64,000 nt of DNA from CAXTSE01 sp964246985 (GTDB taxonomy: Bacteria > Actinomycetota > Actinomycetes > Actinomycetales > Microbacteriaceae): the NCBI GenBank assembly GCA_964246985.1, contig CAXTSE010000012.1, positions 49,459 through 113,458 on the forward strand, read 5' to 3'. The notes beneath the pieces were generated by a model. It did no database searches. It was not told the origin of the DNA and saw only the letters and a list, made by a program, of their open reading frames with translations. Below, piece after piece: positions 16,956 through 25,341 of the stretch. Position 1 is the first letter of the stretch; the number at the start of each line of letters is the position of its first letter. Position numbers and translations under genes: made by a program.

Positions 16956-17918
16956 TCAGCCCAGGCCGTCGCCGCGCAGGGCGGACGCGAAGAAGTCGAG
17001 GTTCGCGTCGACGGGCGCGAGCGACGGCCCCCGGCCGAGGTGCCCGTGCACCATGCCGCGTGCGACCTGCACGTGCACCGGCACGCCGGTGGCCGCGAGC
17101 TGCTGGGCGAACAGGTCGCCCGACTCGCGGAGGTCGTCGTACTCGCTCGGCGCGACCCAGGTCTCGGGCAGCCCCGCGACCGAGAAGTTGCCGGGAGCCA
17201 CGTCGGCGGTGAGGCCGTCGACGCGACCCGCGTAGTTGGCGACGATGCCCTGCTGGTACTCGAGCGGGAAGCGGAGCATCACGGGCACCTGCGCGAGCTC
17301 GCGCTCGCGGTCGGCGGTGGCCGGCGGCAGCGGGAAGTGCAGCAGCGGATAGCCGAGCAGCAGACCGCGGGGCGCGGGCTCGCCGGCGTCGCGCAGGCGG
17401 CCGGCGACCGCGGTCGCGAGGGTGCCGCCGACGCTGGCGCCGCCGAGGAAGAGGCGACCGGGATCGACACCGAGCCGGGCGGCGTCCGCCACGACCCAGC
17501 GCCAGACGGCCTCCACGTCGTCGACGGGGACCGGGTGCCGCACGCCGCCGACCGCGAGGTGATAGCCCACCGAGATCACGACCGCCCCCGCGCGCGCCGC
17601 GAGCTCGGAGCCGGGGATGACCGACTCGGTGTCGTCGATCGAGCCGGCGACGAATCCGCCGCCGTGCATCCAGACGAGGGCCGGGCGCGGGTCGACGTCG
17701 GGCCCGGTGGGCCTGAACACCCGCACGGGGACCGCGCCGTGCGGACCGTCGACCGAGAGCACCGCGGTCGTGACGCCCGCCGGAGGATTCCAGGGCGCCG
17801 GGTCCTCGAGGAACGCGGCGACGCGTGCTCCGGCCTGCGGGTCGGCGAACGCGACCTGGAAGGAGGGGATGTCGCGGATCAGCTCGAACTTGCGCTCGAG
17901 CCACGGGTGGATCGACAA
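16956..17918 (-). CDS. Alpha/beta hydrolase (HSL/acetyl-esterase family), first gene of the mannosidase operon
   Basis: 320 residues. HGGGF at 85-89 is the oxyanion-hole motif of hormone-sensitive-lipase-type esterases, GGASVGG with Ser162 is the nucleophile elbow (Val where GDSAGG has Ala), and the catalytic His is in MVHGHL near 297. I chose TTG 17918 because AAGGAG lies six bases upstream; the ATGs further upstream would put that site inside the protein. It probably removes acyl groups from imported glycans (inference from the operon). Confidence 0.82.
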   Translation of the reverse strand: MSIHPWLERKFELIRDIPSFQVAFADPQAGARVAAFLEDPAPWNPPAGVTTAVLSVDGPHGAVPVRVFRPTGPDVDPRPALVWMHGGGFVAGSIDDTESVIPGSELAARAGAVVISVGYHLAVGGVRHPVPVDDVEAVWRWVVADAARLGVDPGRLFLGGASVGGTLATAVAGRLRDAGEPAPRGLLLGYPLLHFPLPPATADRERELAQVPVMLRFPLEYQQGIVANYAGRVDGLTADVAPGNFSVAGLPETWVAPSEYDDLRESGDLFAQQLAATGVPVHVQVARGMVHGHLGRGPSLAPVDANLDFFASALRGDGLG

Positions 17919-18023
17919 CGACGTCTCCTTCGGTTGGGCACAGTCTGGCATCACCTATTTCGTCGCCGAGCGAGGTTGCGCTCGCCCGCGGGTCGGGGCT
18001 CTCGCCCTGGACATGTGAACGCT

Positions 18024-18042
18024 GTCCACTTACCGTGGACTC
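18024..18042 (+). promoter_or_regulatory. GTCCAC/GTGGAC inverted repeat overlapping a leaderless -10
   Basis: GTCCAC - five bases - GTGGAC (18024-18040), immediately before ATG 18043. The -10 box TACCGT (18031-18036) sits inside it, six bases from the start codon. A repressor bound here would cover the whole core promoter. The nearby TetR gene at 20224 is a candidate (inference). Confidence 0.45.
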
Positions 18043-19479
18043 ATGACGGGCACCGCAGAGTCGACCGCCGCCGCGAAGGCGTCCATGCGCACCTTCGCGC
18101 AGATCCTCGTCAACACCGCGGTCGCCAACGTCACCACGAGCTACCTGTGGTTCGCGCTGACCTTCTGGGTGTACCTCGAGACCCGCTCCGTGCTCGCCAC
18201 GGGCATCATCGGCGGCGCCTACATGCTGTTCGTCGCCGTCTTCTCGATGATCTTCGGCACCATCGTCGACCGTCACCGCAAGCACCAGGTGATGGTGCTC
18301 GCCGGCGCCGTGACCCTCGTGTCGTTCGCGATCGCGGGAGCGCTCTACCTGCTGTTCCCCGAATCCCAGCTCGTCGACTTCGGCGGCCCGGTGTTCTGGG
18401 TGTTCTCGGGCATCATCCTGTTCGGTGCCGTCGTCGAGAACATGCGCAACATCGCGCTGTCGACCACCGTCACCCTGCTCGTCCCGGAAGAGCGGCATGC
18501 CAACGCGAACGGCATGGTCGGCACGGTCCAGGGCCTCGCGTTCATGGTGACGAGCGTCTTCAGCGGCCTCTCGATCGGTCTGCTCGGCATGGGCTGGACT
18601 CTGCTGATCGCCGTGGTGCTCTCGGCCGTCGCGCTCGCGCACCTGCTGTTCCTGCGCATCCCCGAGGACGCTCCCGAGCGCACCGGCGAGAAGCGCCCGT
18701 TCGTCGACCTGCGCGGCAGCATCACCGCGGTCCGCGCCGCGACCGGCCTCTTCGCTCTCATCATCTTCTCGACCTTCAACAACTTCATCGGCGGCGTGTA
18801 CATGGCGCTCATGGACCCGTACGGTCTCGAGCTCTTCCCGGTCGAGATCTGGGGTGTCGTACTCGGCGTCTCGTCGACGGGATTCATCATCGGCGGCCTG
18901 CTCGTGGCGAAGTTCGGTCTCGGCAGGAAGCCGATCCGCACGATGCTCCTGCTCGTCATCGGCATGGGCGCGCTCGGGGCCCTCTTCACGATCCGCGACT
19001 GGTGGTGGCTGTACGCGGTCGGCATCCTGCTCTACATGATCCTGATCCCCGCGGTCGAGGCCTCCGAGCAGACCGTGATCCAGAAGGTGGTGCCGTTCCG
19101 CACGCAGGGTCGCGTCTTCGGGTTCGCGGCCGCCTTCGAGTCGGCTGCCGCGCCGATCACCGCGTTCCTGATCGCGCCCATCGCCGAGTTCCTGATCATC
19201 CCCTACATGCAGACCGACGCCCGCAGGTACGCGTTCGGCTGGCTGCTCGGCGAGGGCGAGGCGCGCGGCATCGCCCTCGTGTTCCTCGCGGCGGGCATCA
19301 TCATGGTGCTCGCCGGCGTGGCCGCCTTCTTCACCCGGTCGTACCGCGTCATCTCGGAGCAGTACGCGGCGGCACCGGAGCAGGCGCCCGACCAGGCGCC
19401 GGAGGAGGGTCCGGCGGAGGGTTCGGGCGAGGAGGCATCCGGCGACGAGGCGTCACGGGCGGGTAGCCTCTCCCGGTGA
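18043..19479 (+). CDS. MFS transporter
   Basis: 478 residues with about 12 membrane helices. The loop GTIVDRHRKHQ between helices 2 and 3 matches motif A of the MFS. It has the layout of MdfA/enterobactin-exporter-like transporters, plus an acidic ~35-residue C-terminal tail (repeats of AP-E/D-QAP). Substrate unknown. It is divergent from the esterase-mannosidase operon. Its stop overlaps the GTG of the next gene as GTGA. Transcription looks leaderless from TACCGT. Confidence 0.83.
   Translation: MTGTAESTAAAKASMRTFAQILVNTAVANVTTSYLWFALTFWVYLETRSVLATGIIGGAYMLFVAVFSMIFGTIVDRHRKHQVMVLAGAVTLVSFAIAGALYLLFPESQLVDFGGPVFWVFSGIILFGAVVENMRNIALSTTVTLLVPEERHANANGMVGTVQGLAFMVTSVFSGLSIGLLGMGWTLLIAVVLSAVALAHLLFLRIPEDAPERTGEKRPFVDLRGSITAVRAATGLFALIIFSTFNNFIGGVYMALMDPYGLELFPVEIWGVVLGVSSTGFIIGGLLVAKFGLGRKPIRTMLLLVIGMGALGALFTIRDWWWLYAVGILLYMILIPAVEASEQTVIQKVVPFRTQGRVFGFAAAFESAAAPITAFLIAPIAEFLIIPYMQTDARRYAFGWLLGEGEARGIALVFLAAGIIMVLAGVAAFFTRSYRVISEQYAAAPEQAPDQAPEEGPAEGSGEEASGDEASRAGSLSR
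19464..19469 (+). promoter_or_regulatory. -10 box TAGCCT, leaderless start of the gene at 19476
   Basis: TAGCCT then six bases then GTG 19476. It lies inside the 3' end of the MFS gene, so the reductase could be transcribed on its own as well as by read-through. Confidence 0.45.
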
Positions 19480-20198
19480 CCTCGACGCCCCGCCCGACCC
19501 TCGCCATCCTCGGGTCGGGAAAGGTCGGCACCGTGCTCGCTCGCCTCGCAGTGGCCGGCGGCTACGACGTGCTCATCGCGGGGTCGGGGGCGCCGTCCCG
19601 CATCTCGCTCATCGTCGACGTGCTCGCGCTGGGCGCCCGTGCCGTGACCGCCGAGGAGGCCGTGCGCGGCGCCGACGCGGTCATCCTCGCGCTGCCGCTC
19701 GGAAAGCACACGACGCTGCCGGTCGACGCGCTGCGGGGCAAGCTCGTCATCGACGCCATGAACTACTGGTGGGAGGTCGACGGCATGCGCGAGGACCTCA
19801 GCGATCCCCGCACCTCGTCCAGCGAGATCGTGCAGGCGTTCCTGGCGGAGTCCCGAGTCGTGAAGGCCTTCAACCACATGGGGTATCACGACCTCGAGGA
19901 CGAGGCGCGCCCATCCGGTGCGGCCGGCCGCAAGGCGATCGCGATCGCCGGACCGGAGGATGACGCCCAGCGCGTCGCCGCGATCGTCGACGCGCTGGGC
20001 TTCGACCCGGTGATCGCCGGACCCCTCGGCGAGGGCGTGCGGATGGAGCCGCACACCGAGCTCTTCGGCGCCGACGTGGACGCCGACGAGGTGCGCGCCA
20101 TGCTGGCGCGGTTCCCCGAGTCGGCCCGCGGCCAGGTCGTCGCGCGGGCGCGGGAGCAGGCTGCGGTGCAGGCGAGCGCCGGCGGCGGGGCAGAATAG
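19476..20198 (+). CDS. NAD(P)-binding protein, NADPH-dependent F420 reductase-like
   Basis: 240 residues. ILGSGKVGTV places the Rossmann GxGxxG at 13-18. The remainder (VILALPLGKH, VIDAMNYWWEVDG, VVKAFNHMG) follows the NADPH:F420 oxidoreductase-like fold that moves hydride between NADP and a deazaflavin or another acceptor. F420 use is plausible because an F420-type enzyme is encoded at 31231, but no direct evidence is visible. GTG start overlaps the MFS stop. Confidence 0.75.
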   Translation: MTSTPRPTLAILGSGKVGTVLARLAVAGGYDVLIAGSGAPSRISLIVDVLALGARAVTAEEAVRGADAVILALPLGKHTTLPVDALRGKLVIDAMNYWWEVDGMREDLSDPRTSSSEIVQAFLAESRVVKAFNHMGYHDLEDEARPSGAAGRKAIAIAGPEDDAQRVAAIVDALGFDPVIAGPLGEGVRMEPHTELFGADVDADEVRAMLARFPESARGQVVARAREQAAVQASAGGGAE

Positions 20199-20223
20199 GA
20201 CGGGTTTCCCGAGGAGGCGTGAG

Positions 20224-20859
20224 ATGAGCGGTCGATCGGTGCGCGTCAGGCGTGAGACGGGCTGGAAGGTCGAGCGGTATCCGCAGACCGTCGCCGGCGC
20301 GAAGGATGCCCGGCCCGACCGCCGCAGCCAGCTCCTGCGCATCGCGCTGCAGCTCGCCCTCGACGAGGGACTCGACGGCGTGAGCGTCGACGAGGTCGCG
20401 GCCCGCGCCGAGGTCGTGCCCGCCCTGGTCCTGCAGACGTTCGGCAATCGCGAAGGGTTGATGCTGGCGCTGCTCGACGTGGTGCTCGCCCGCACCCTCG
20501 ACGCCGAGCGCGGCATGCGCAAGCCCGGCAGCGGACGCAGTGAGCTCCCCGAGATGATTGCCGCCGAGATGGAGGGACTGCGCGACCAGGCCCCGGTGCT
20601 CGAGCTGATGTTCATGTTCTACTTCGCTCGCCGCGACGACCACTACCGGGGCCGCATCAGCGATGCTCTCGACACCTACCGCCGCGCCTTCGAGTCGGCG
20701 CTCGACGGAGTTCCGCTGCGTCGCGGGGTCGACGCGGCGGGGATGTCGTCGATCGTGATCGCGTTCCTGCAGGGGGCCGCCGTGCAGGCGATCCGCGACC
20801 CCGACGAATTCCACCCGAGCGAGGCGATCGCCGCGATGCGGGCGATGCTGCAGGGCTGA
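20224..20859 (+). CDS. TetR family transcriptional regulator
   Basis: 211 residues. The TetR DNA-binding domain is at about 29-75 (RRSQLLRIALQLALDEGLDGVSVDEVAARAEV..LVLQTFGNREGL), followed by an all-helical ligand domain. GAGGAGG precedes the ATG at good spacing. It follows the MFS and reductase genes by 25 bases and may control them through the inverted repeat at 18024-18040 (inference). Ligand unknown. Confidence 0.85.
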   Translation: MSGRSVRVRRETGWKVERYPQTVAGAKDARPDRRSQLLRIALQLALDEGLDGVSVDEVAARAEVVPALVLQTFGNREGLMLALLDVVLARTLDAERGMRKPGSGRSELPEMIAAEMEGLRDQAPVLELMFMFYFARRDDHYRGRISDALDTYRRAFESALDGVPLRRGVDAAGMSSIVIAFLQGAAVQAIRDPDEFHPSEAIAAMRAMLQG

Positions 20860-20920
20860 CGCTGCGAGGGCTGCCGCGGGGCTGTCGCACAACCCCCAGC
20901 GCGCGTCCACACCGCGGCGC

Positions 20921-20926
20921 TAGCGT
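20921..20926 (+). promoter_or_regulatory. -10 box TAGCGT, leaderless start of the PEP-mutase-like gene
   Basis: TAGCGT, six bases, then ATG 20933. No ribosome site is visible in the 73-bp gap. Confidence 0.5.
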
Positions 20927-20932
20927 CGCAGC

Positions 20933-21703
20933 ATGACGACATCAGACAAGGCACTGGCGCTCAAGGCGCTGCACGAGGCTCCCGAGATCCTGCGGGTGGT
21001 GAACGTCTGGGATGCGATCAGCGCCAAGACGGTCGCCGACCTCCCCGAGACGACGGCCATCGCCACGGCCGGCCACTCGATCGCCGCGAGCCTCGGATAC
21101 GAGGATGGCGGCATGTCCCTCGACGTCGCGCTCGCCGCGGCCAAGACGGTCGTCGACGCCGTCGACCTGCCGGTCACCGCCGACCTGGACGACGGCTACG
21201 CCGACCCCGCCGAGACGATCCGCCGGGCCATCGGGCTCGGAATCGTCGGCGCCAACGTCGAGGACCGCCTGCGCGACTTCGACGAGTCGGTCGCCCGCGT
21301 GGCCGCCATCATGGCCGCCGCCGAGAAGGAGGGCGTCGCCTTCCAACTCAACGCCCGCACCGACGCGATCGCCCGCGGTGGCGACCGCCCCCTCGACGAG
21401 AGCATCGCGGATGCGATCGCCCGCGGCCGCGCATTCCTCGACGCGGGTGCGCCGCTGGTCTTCGTGCCCGGCGGGCACAAGCGCGAGGTCGTGGAGCAGC
21501 TCGTCGAGGGTCTCGGCCGCGGCAAGCTCTCGGTGATCGGCCTGCCCGGCGCGCTCACGGCCGCCGAGTACCAGGAGCTCGGCGTCGCCCGCATCTCCTA
21601 CGGTCCGCTGACTCAGCGCGTCGCCCTCCGCGCTCTGCGCGACCTGGCGACCGACCTCTACGGAACCGGGGTCATCCCCGAGGACACCCCGCCCCTCAAC
21701 TGA
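20933..21703 (+). CDS. Isocitrate lyase/PEP mutase superfamily protein
   Basis: 256 residues. The TIM-barrel signatures of the superfamily are present: ADLDDGYAD (83-91, Mg site) and GANVED (106-111). The catalytic Cys motif of isocitrate and methylisocitrate lyases (KRCGH) is absent, so it belongs to the PEP-mutase/oxaloacetase-like branch that makes or breaks C-C or P-C bonds in 2-oxo acids. Substrate unknown. Leaderless start. Confidence 0.82.
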   Translation: MTTSDKALALKALHEAPEILRVVNVWDAISAKTVADLPETTAIATAGHSIAASLGYEDGGMSLDVALAAAKTVVDAVDLPVTADLDDGYADPAETIRRAIGLGIVGANVEDRLRDFDESVARVAAIMAAAEKEGVAFQLNARTDAIARGGDRPLDESIADAIARGRAFLDAGAPLVFVPGGHKREVVEQLVEGLGRGKLSVIGLPGALTAAEYQELGVARISYGPLTQRVALRALRDLATDLYGTGVIPEDTPPLN

Positions 21704-21740
21704 CGTCTGCGCACGTGCGAGTCCCTCGGCTCACCTCACC

Positions 21741-21842
21741 GAGTTGCGTTCCGTGGCGGGTCCTGCGCGTCAGCGACCCGCCACGGGACGCAACTCGAGC
21801 GGGGGAGCGCGCCGCGACCCGCCACGGGACGCAACTCGAGCG
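21741..21842. repeat. Three copies of a ~25-bp palindrome-forming repeat
   Basis: Two direct copies of GCGACCCGCCACGGGACGC plus AACTCGAGCG (21774-21801 and 21815-21842, 41-bp period) follow an inverted copy at 21741-21762. The inverted and first direct copies form a 22-bp stem (one G-T type mismatch) around a 12-base loop. They lie in the 166-bp gap between convergent genes, so one role could be bidirectional termination. A degenerate fourth copy may overlap 21849 onward. Confidence 0.75.
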
Positions 21843-21869
21843 GCACCCACGAGTCGCGTGCGCTGCGCG

Positions 21870-22478
21870 CTAGTCGACCGCGAGCGCCTCTTCGCCGGCG
21901 AGGGTGCGCTCGATCGTCTCGCGCTCGGCGAAGGCGGATCGCACCAGCGGGAGGCCGCGCGCGACGGCCTTGTCGATCCGCTCGACCAGGCTCGGCGCGG
22001 CGACCTGGTAGTCGACGAAGTCGGAGTCGTGCGCGTACACACCCACCGGCAGCGCCAGCGACTGGAAGAACCCGAACAGCGGACGCAGCTGGTGCTCGAT
22101 GATCAGCGCGTGCCGCTCACTGCCGCCCGTCGCCGCGAGCAGCACCGGGGTGTCGACGAGCGCGTACTGGTCGACGAAGTCGAAGAGGTGCTTGAACAGT
22201 CCCGTGAACGACGCGCGGTACACGGGCGTCGCGACGATCAGCAGATCGGCGTTCTCGATGCGCTGCAGCTCGGTCTCGGCGGCCTCGGGCAGCTGCCTGC
22301 GGGTGAGGGCGCCGGCGAGGTGCGGGCCGAGGTCGTGCAGTGTGATGAGGTGCGTCTCGACCGGAATGGCCGCGGCGAACGCGTCGGCGATCGCGGAGAC
22401 GAGCGCGGTGGTGCGGGACGGCGCCGTCAGGCTCCCCGAGACGGCGACGACGCGCAGGGGCCGGGATGGTGTGGTCAT
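21870..22478 (-). CDS. NAD(P)H-dependent FMN reductase (SsuE/MsuE-like)
   Basis: 202 residues, flavodoxin-like fold: VVAVSGSLTAPSRT is the FMN phosphate loop, VATPVYRASFTGLFKHLFD a conserved flavin-side segment, and LAATGGSERHAL follows. It supplies reduced flavin to two-component monooxygenases. The LLM-type monooxygenase at 23921 in the divergent operon is the obvious partner. Leaderless start: TAGCCT, six bases, ATG. Confidence 0.82.
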   Translation of the reverse strand: MTTPSRPLRVVAVSGSLTAPSRTTALVSAIADAFAAAIPVETHLITLHDLGPHLAGALTRRQLPEAAETELQRIENADLLIVATPVYRASFTGLFKHLFDFVDQYALVDTPVLLAATGGSERHALIIEHQLRPLFGFFQSLALPVGVYAHDSDFVDYQVAAPSLVERIDKAVARGLPLVRSAFAERETIERTLAGEEALAVD

Positions 22479-22484
22479 GGGCCG

Positions 22485-22490
22485 AGGCTA
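22485..22490 (-). promoter_or_regulatory. -10 box TAGCCT, leaderless start of the FMN reductase
   Basis: TAGCCT on the minus strand, six bases before ATG 22478. The facing PLP-enzyme promoter is probably TAGCAT at 22543-22548. Confidence 0.5.
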
Positions 22491-22589
22491 GGCCTGACGC
22501 GGGGGAGCGGCGAATAGAGCTGTCTCGCGGTGTAACAGTGCTTAGCATTGCGAGGCCTCCGGCCCGGCTCGTGGCACCCTGACTGGATT

Positions 22590-23924
22590 ATGGTCAGCAC
22601 TCCCACCACCCGGACACGCCGCGGCTTCGCGACCCAGCAGCTGCACGGCGCGCCCGCGCCCGAGCACCCCGCCACTCTGCCCGCGGCGCCGATCACGCCG
22701 CGCGTCGCGCCGATCTACCTGACCGCCGGCTTCGTGCTCGACGACTTCGACCAGGCCGAGCAGCTCTTCAGCACCGGCGACGGCTACTCGTACACCCGCG
22801 TCGCCAACCCGACCAACGAGGCCGTGGAGCGCCGCATCGCGCAGCTCGAGGGCGGCGCCGAGGCCCTGCTCGTCGGCAGCGGCCAGGCGGCCGTCGTCGT
22901 CGCTCTGCTCGGGCTGGCGCAGGCGGGGGAGCACATCCTGTCGGCGGCGAGCATCTACGAGGGAACGCGCGGCCTTCTGCTCGACAACCTGCCCCGCCTC
23001 GGGATCGAGACCGACTTCGTCGTGGAGGCGAACGATCCCGCCGCGTGGGAGCGTCTCATCCGCCCCACCACCCGCGCGCTGTTCGCCGAGTCGATCCCCA
23101 ACCCGACCAACGACATCCTCGACATCGCGGCGGTCGCCGAGGTCGCGCACCGCCACGGCATCCCGCTCATCGTCGACAACACGCTCGCCACGCCCTACCT
23201 GCTGCGCCCGATCGAGCACGGGGCCGACATCGTCGTCCACTCGGCGAGCAAGTTCCTGGCGGGACACGGCGCGGTGCTGGGCGGCGTCATCGTCGACAAC
23301 GGGCGATTCGACGCGGCGCGCAGCGGTGCGCTCTTCCCACACCTCGTCGCCCCCGGTCGCAGCGGCGGGGCGAGCGTCGCCGAGCGCTCGGGCGGCAACG
23401 CGCGCATCGCCTACTTCCGCGATGTCATCGCCCTGCGCTTCGGGCCGACCGCGTCGCCGCTCAACGCGTTCCTCATCACGCAGGGCATCGAGACCCTGTC
23501 GCTGCGCGTCGAGCGTCAGTCGGCCAACGCGCTGGCCGTCGCGGCCTGGCTCGCGGAGCAGCCCGAGGTGCACTCCGTCGACTACTCCGGCCTGCCGGGG
23601 AACCCGTACCACGCTCTCGCCCAGCGCTACCTCCCCGACGGGCAGGGGTCGGTGTTCTCGTTCACGCTCCGCGGCGGGGTGGATGCGGCGCGCGCCTTCG
23701 TCAACGCTCTCGAGGTCTTCACCCACATGACGCACCTCGGCGACGTGCGCTCGCTCGTGCTGCATCCGACGAGCACGAGCCACAATCTGCGCACCCCCGA
23801 GGAGCTCAGCCAGGCCGGGATCTGGCCGGGCACCCTGCGTGTCTCGATCGGCATCGAGGACATCGACGACCTCGTCGCCGACCTCGACGGAGCGCTCGCC
23901 GCCGTCCGCGCGGGTGTCGCGTGA
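22590..23924 (+). CDS. Cys/Met metabolism PLP-dependent enzyme, O-acetylhomoserine sulfhydrylase-like
   Basis: 444 residues, the length of O-acetylhomoserine (thiol)-lyases rather than the ~390 of cystathionine gamma-synthases. YSYTR at 67-71 and VDNT with Asp196 position PLP, and K221 in SASKFLAGHG forms the Schiff base. It would fix sulfide onto an activated homoserine. It is coupled by GTGA to the flavin monooxygenase and faces the FMN reductase, which together look like an organosulfur scavenging unit (inference). ATG 22590 has no strong ribosome site. Confidence 0.85.
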   Translation: MVSTPTTRTRRGFATQQLHGAPAPEHPATLPAAPITPRVAPIYLTAGFVLDDFDQAEQLFSTGDGYSYTRVANPTNEAVERRIAQLEGGAEALLVGSGQAAVVVALLGLAQAGEHILSAASIYEGTRGLLLDNLPRLGIETDFVVEANDPAAWERLIRPTTRALFAESIPNPTNDILDIAAVAEVAHRHGIPLIVDNTLATPYLLRPIEHGADIVVHSASKFLAGHGAVLGGVIVDNGRFDAARSGALFPHLVAPGRSGGASVAERSGGNARIAYFRDVIALRFGPTASPLNAFLITQGIETLSLRVERQSANALAVAAWLAEQPEVHSVDYSGLPGNPYHALAQRYLPDGQGSVFSFTLRGGVDAARAFVNALEVFTHMTHLGDVRSLVLHPTSTSHNLRTPEELSQAGIWPGTLRVSIGIEDIDDLVADLDGALAAVRAGVA

Positions 23925-25240
23925 GCCGCCTGCAGCACTTCGGCTGGTTCCTCGCGCGCGGCTTCGGCCCGCACGGCTGGGGGCACCCGTACCTCGACTG
24001 GAACTGGCGCTGGACCGAGCCCACCCTCTACCAGCAGTCGGTGCGCGAGCTCGAGCAGGCCGGCTTCGACCTGCTGATCATCGAGGACGCCCCTTCGCTC
24101 GGAAACGCCTCGACCATCGACCTCCGCATCCGGCAGGCGTTCGGCGGCCCGAAGCACGATCCGCTCATGCTGGCGCCCTACCTGTTCGCCGCGACAGAGC
24201 ACATCGGCATCGTGCCGACCGCCAACCCCGCGGCGTACCTGCCCTACACGGCCGCCCGTCAGTTCGCATCGCTGCACCATCTCAGCGGCAACCGCCTCGG
24301 GCTGAACGTCGTCACCGACACAGGCAGCGCACGCCACTTCGGCAGCGCGCCGCCCCTCGGTCACGATGCCGCCTACGACCGCGCCGAGGAGTGGCTCGGC
24401 GGCATCCGCGACCTCTGGCACAGCTGGGGACAGGACGCGCTCATCGCGGACCCGGCGCGGGGCATCTACGCCGACGGGTCCAAGCTCCACGCCGTGCAGC
24501 ATCGCGGCAAGTACTTCGACTTCGACGGCCCGCTGAACGCCATCCCGTTCACCGACGGCGATCCGGTCATCGTGTCGCCAGGCGGATCGGGCCGGGGCCT
24601 CGGTTTCGCCGGCGCGAACTCCGACGTGCAGCTGGCGCTCGCGCCGCTCGACGTCGAGAGCATCCGGGCCTACCGGGCGAAGATCCACGCGGCGGCGGTG
24701 GAGCGCGGACGCACGCCGAGCGACATCTCGATCCTCTTCGCGATCCAGCCGGTGCTCGTGTCGAGTGCCGAGGAGGCGGACCGCCTCGTCGCCGCCTCGT
24801 CGCACCCCGGCGACGCCGAGGTGCTGCACATCGCCGAGAAGCAGTCGAGCGACCTCGAGACCGACCTCACCGCGCTCGACTTCGACGAGCCGCTCGATCT
24901 CTCGGTCTTCGGCGACCACGTGTCTCAGGGCAGCATCAAGCGCCTCGTCGGTAGGCACGACCCGGCCACCACCCCGCTCCGCGTCCTGCTCGGCGGCATG
25001 GCGAAGCTCGGACGGCTCAGCGACGGCAGCGGCTTCGTGGGCACGGCCGAGGAGTTCGCCGACCTCATCGAGCGTCTCGGCGACGAGGCCGACAACGACG
25101 GCGTGCTGCTGTGGGGTGACCTGCACCCGGTCACCGTGCACAGGATCCTGGATGACCTGGTGCCGATCCTGCGCCGGCGCGGCATCCTGCGCACCGAGTT
25201 CGGCGGCGGCGGCCTGCGGGCCAACCTGCGCGACTTCTAG
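23921..25240 (+). CDS. LLM-class flavin-dependent monooxygenase (NtaA/SnaA/DszA family)
   Basis: 439 residues of the bacterial-luciferase-like fold in its long NtaA/SnaA/DszA form: LIIEDAPSLG near the N-terminus, LFAATEHIGIVPTANP, ARQFASLHHLSGNRLGLNVVT and VIVSPGGSGRGLGFA. These enzymes use FMNH2 from a separate reductase to cleave C-S or C-N bonds. With the reductase at 21870 and the PLP enzyme just upstream (GTGA overlap) the likely job is releasing sulfur from an organosulfur compound. Substrate not deducible. Confidence 0.83.
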   Translation: MSRLQHFGWFLARGFGPHGWGHPYLDWNWRWTEPTLYQQSVRELEQAGFDLLIIEDAPSLGNASTIDLRIRQAFGGPKHDPLMLAPYLFAATEHIGIVPTANPAAYLPYTAARQFASLHHLSGNRLGLNVVTDTGSARHFGSAPPLGHDAAYDRAEEWLGGIRDLWHSWGQDALIADPARGIYADGSKLHAVQHRGKYFDFDGPLNAIPFTDGDPVIVSPGGSGRGLGFAGANSDVQLALAPLDVESIRAYRAKIHAAAVERGRTPSDISILFAIQPVLVSSAEEADRLVAASSHPGDAEVLHIAEKQSSDLETDLTALDFDEPLDLSVFGDHVSQGSIKRLVGRHDPATTPLRVLLGGMAKLGRLSDGSGFVGTAEEFADLIERLGDEADNDGVLLWGDLHPVTVHRILDDLVPILRRRGILRTEFGGGGLRANLRDF

Positions 25241-25258
25241 GGGGAACACTGGTTGACC

Positions 25259-25341
25259 CGACGCCCGAGACGGGCGTCGGCGCTGGCGTCGCGGTGGAGG
25301 CGCGAAAGCGCCTCCACCCTGAGCTCCAGCGCGCTACTTCG
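25259..25341. terminator. Twin-hairpin element, copy 1 (bidirectional terminator)
   Basis: Two perfect hairpins between convergent genes. The first has a 9-bp stem (25259-25267 with 25271-25279, loop AGA). The second has an 11-bp stem with a GAAA tetraloop (25293-25303, 25304-25307, 25308-25318). The repeat runs on through the stop codon of the minus-strand hydrolase. It matches copy 2 at 30019-30101 at 76 of 80 positions. There is no U-tract. Confidence 0.8.

Noticed and set aside
16840..18642. Long minus-strand frame spanning the esterase and the MFS gene
   Set aside because: Arg-rich shadow crossing two recognisable genes on different strands; no domain.
21741..21842. Possible CRISPR array
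   Set aside because: Only three copies, one inverted, palindromic, spacing 41 bp with no regular spacers and no cas genes.
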